From Weissella cibaria (GTDB taxonomy: Bacteria; Bacillota; Bacilli; Lactobacillales; Lactobacillaceae), in contig NZ_SDGK01000031.1 in NCBI RefSeq assembly GCF_004521965.1, positions 34,821 to 98,820 on the forward strand: a stretch of DNA of 64,000 nucleotides, given 5' to 3'. The translations under genes were made by a program, and so were the position numbers. The notes under the pieces were generated by a model. It was not told where the DNA came from, did no database searches, and was given only the letters and a program-made list of their open reading frames with translations. Of this stretch, positions 63,064 to 64,000 are shown in pieces (the stretch's first letter is position 1; every line of letters starts with the position of its first letter).

Positions 63064-63135
63064 GGCTCATTGGTCAAGCGGTTAAGACTCCGGTTTTTCA
63101 CACCGGCATCCAGGGTTCGACTCCCTGATGAGCTA
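63064..63135 (+). tRNA. tRNA-Glu (UUC)
   Basis: 72 nt. Anticodon stem CCGGT/ACCGG with loop TTTTCAC (anticodon TTC), T arm CAGGG/CCCTG with TTCGACT loop, D arm with GGTCAAGCGGTTAAGA. Acceptor GGCTCAT/ATGAGCT, where pair 1-72 is G-U rather than G-C. The 3' CCA is not encoded. It stands alone with its own promoter and terminator. Confidence 0.88.
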
Positions 63136-63139
63136 TTCT

Positions 63140-63169
63140 GAAAGGCATCCAGTTTTGGATGCCTTTTTT
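63140..63169 (+). terminator. Terminator of the tRNA-Glu gene
   Basis: AAAGGCATCCA pairs with TGGATGCCTTTTTT around GTTT, immediately after the tRNA. Confidence 0.9.
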
Positions 63170-63323
63170 GTATTCACAACAAACAAATCCATAGCGACAG
63201 CACGCAATCATACAGCGGTTACTTTTTCACAATGTTTTTGTTAGAATGAAAACGTATCGGCACCATACGTAAAGTACGTTTTAACACACTAAAAACAATA
63301 TAGCCAAAAAAATTGGAGGGTAT

Positions 63324-63923
63324 ATGATGATTAAAGTCGTTATTGCCGTCGGAACCGGATTTTTCGGTCAGTGGATTATTCAATTGCTCTCTCCCAAAAA
63401 ATTTGAAGTACATAGTCTTTCACGAAATAAATAAAAGTCGCATCCAACCGATAAAACGATTTATCATGTAGTTAATCTATTCAACTCATCGGAATTGTAG
63501 ACGCTGACTGGGTGATAAGTGCGGTAGGAATCTTGCTGCCCAAGCCTATTAAAGGTATTACTTACAGAAACAGTGGTTATGAACCCGCTAGACACTTAAT
63601 CAATCAACTGATCAAACAAGCAAATACTAATTTTTTATTAATTTCCGCAAATAGTGGCCTTTTTTATGAAACCCTATCTAAACGTAAAAAGAGCGGCGGA
63701 AAGACTAATGAATCATTCATTGCCGGGACGTGCGTACATTGTCTATCCGGGTATTATTTATGATAAAACGCGATTAAGTTCCTTTATCCCCGGCATACTT
63801 TTGTCGCATGTGGCAAAACTATCTTCCTTAAAAAAATTACGCCCGATCAGCAGAAAGACATTTTCACTAGAAATTCAACGAATACTAAACGGTCAGCACA
63901 GTCATTTAGAAGAAAAAATATGA
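63324..63923 (+). pseudogene. Decayed NAD(P)-binding reductase/epimerase gene
   Basis: GGAGGG at 63314 leads to ATG at 63324 and MMIKVVIAVGTGFFGQWII, a Rossmann start, but the frame meets TAA at 63432. Later pieces in other frames continue the family: VDADWVISAVGILLPKPIKGI (from 63498), NFLLISANSG (about 63630) and then, shifted, PYLNVKRAAERLMNHSLPGRAYIVYPGIIYDKTR (from 63675). At least three breaks. Base composition is AT-richer than neighbours, which suggests foreign origin before decay. Confidence 0.75.
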
Positions 63924-63944
63924 TTCTGACAGCGGTACTATTAA

Positions 63945-64000
63945 GGTTCTATTCTTTTTGGCGTTGGTGGTTAATCGCCAACGCTTTTTTGCATTTATCA
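63945..64000 (+). mobile_element. Start of a second ISL3-family element, cut by the window end
   Basis: The last 56 bases are identical to the reverse complement of 44671-44726, the 5' end of the complete ISL3 copy, including the GGTTCTATTCTTTTTGG terminus. The transposase would lie on the plus strand beyond the window. The orientation is opposite to the copy at 43216-44726. Confidence 0.9.

Overview
The window reads as chromosomal DNA of a low-to-mid GC Gram-positive in the Lactobacillaceae, most likely Weissella or a close relative. The reasons are the Bacilli gene blocks ecfA1-ecfA2-ecfT-truA-rplM-rpsI and rapZ-yvcK-whiA-clpP, mreB followed by a DUF2969-type gene and rodA, a D-lactate dehydrogenase, pyruvate oxidase, CcpA-type cre sites and a CtsR box. 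Genus assignment is inference. No rRNA operon is present; one tRNA gene (tRNA-Glu) lies near the right end.

Layout. 1-7.96 kb: end of a Mn/Zn-type solute-binding protein gene, a type II NADH dehydrogenase with a membrane extension, a TrmH/SpoU methyltransferase, the ECF transporter energising module, truA, and ribosomal proteins L13 and S9. 7.94-19.92 kb: an integrated mobile element of about 12 kb in the 3' end of rpsI. It is bounded by a 16-bp direct repeat and carries integrase, excisionase, an HUH Rep/helicase protein, an FtsK-like ATPase, two unknown transfer-side proteins and a divergent regulator. Its cargo is a single-polypeptide restriction-modification enzyme of Type ISP architecture plus a small operon of a two-helix membrane protein and a trypsin-like protease. 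20-34 kb: an accessory zone with a broken serine hydrolase, pyruvate oxidase, a TetR gene stopped at codon 2, a DNA glycosylase-family protein, a leucine-rich-repeat surface protein, an aldo/keto reductase, a broken alpha-glucosidase, a HerA-like ATPase, a PAP2 phosphatase and a broken MFS transporter.

33.7-43.2 kb: uvrA, a 40-residue basic protein, rapZ-yvcK-whiA, clpP, D-lactate dehydrogenase and a PTS-IIC-like permease. 43.2-44.7 kb: a complete ISL3-family insertion sequence. 44.8-51.5 kb: glutathione peroxidase, small proteins, D-amino-acid aminotransferase, YitT and AI-2E family membrane proteins, an ArsR regulator and two broken genes. 51.5-56.9 kb: a nucleoside-type ABC transporter (binding protein, double ATPase, two permeases). 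56.9-63 kb: murF, mreB, DUF2969, rodA, proC, a small membrane protein and a divergent ApbE-like protein. The window ends with tRNA-Glu, a decayed NAD-binding protein gene and the first 56 bp of a second, inverted copy of the same ISL3 element.

Themes. Central genes are intact and tightly packed, while at least seven accessory genes carry nonsense or frameshift lesions, which suggests ongoing gene loss. Both solute-binding proteins appear to be held by an N-terminal helix with no visible lipobox cysteine. The strongest candidate for undescribed biology is the cargo end of the rpsI element (13.8-19.8 kb), where the membrane protein/protease pair sits directly behind the restriction enzyme.
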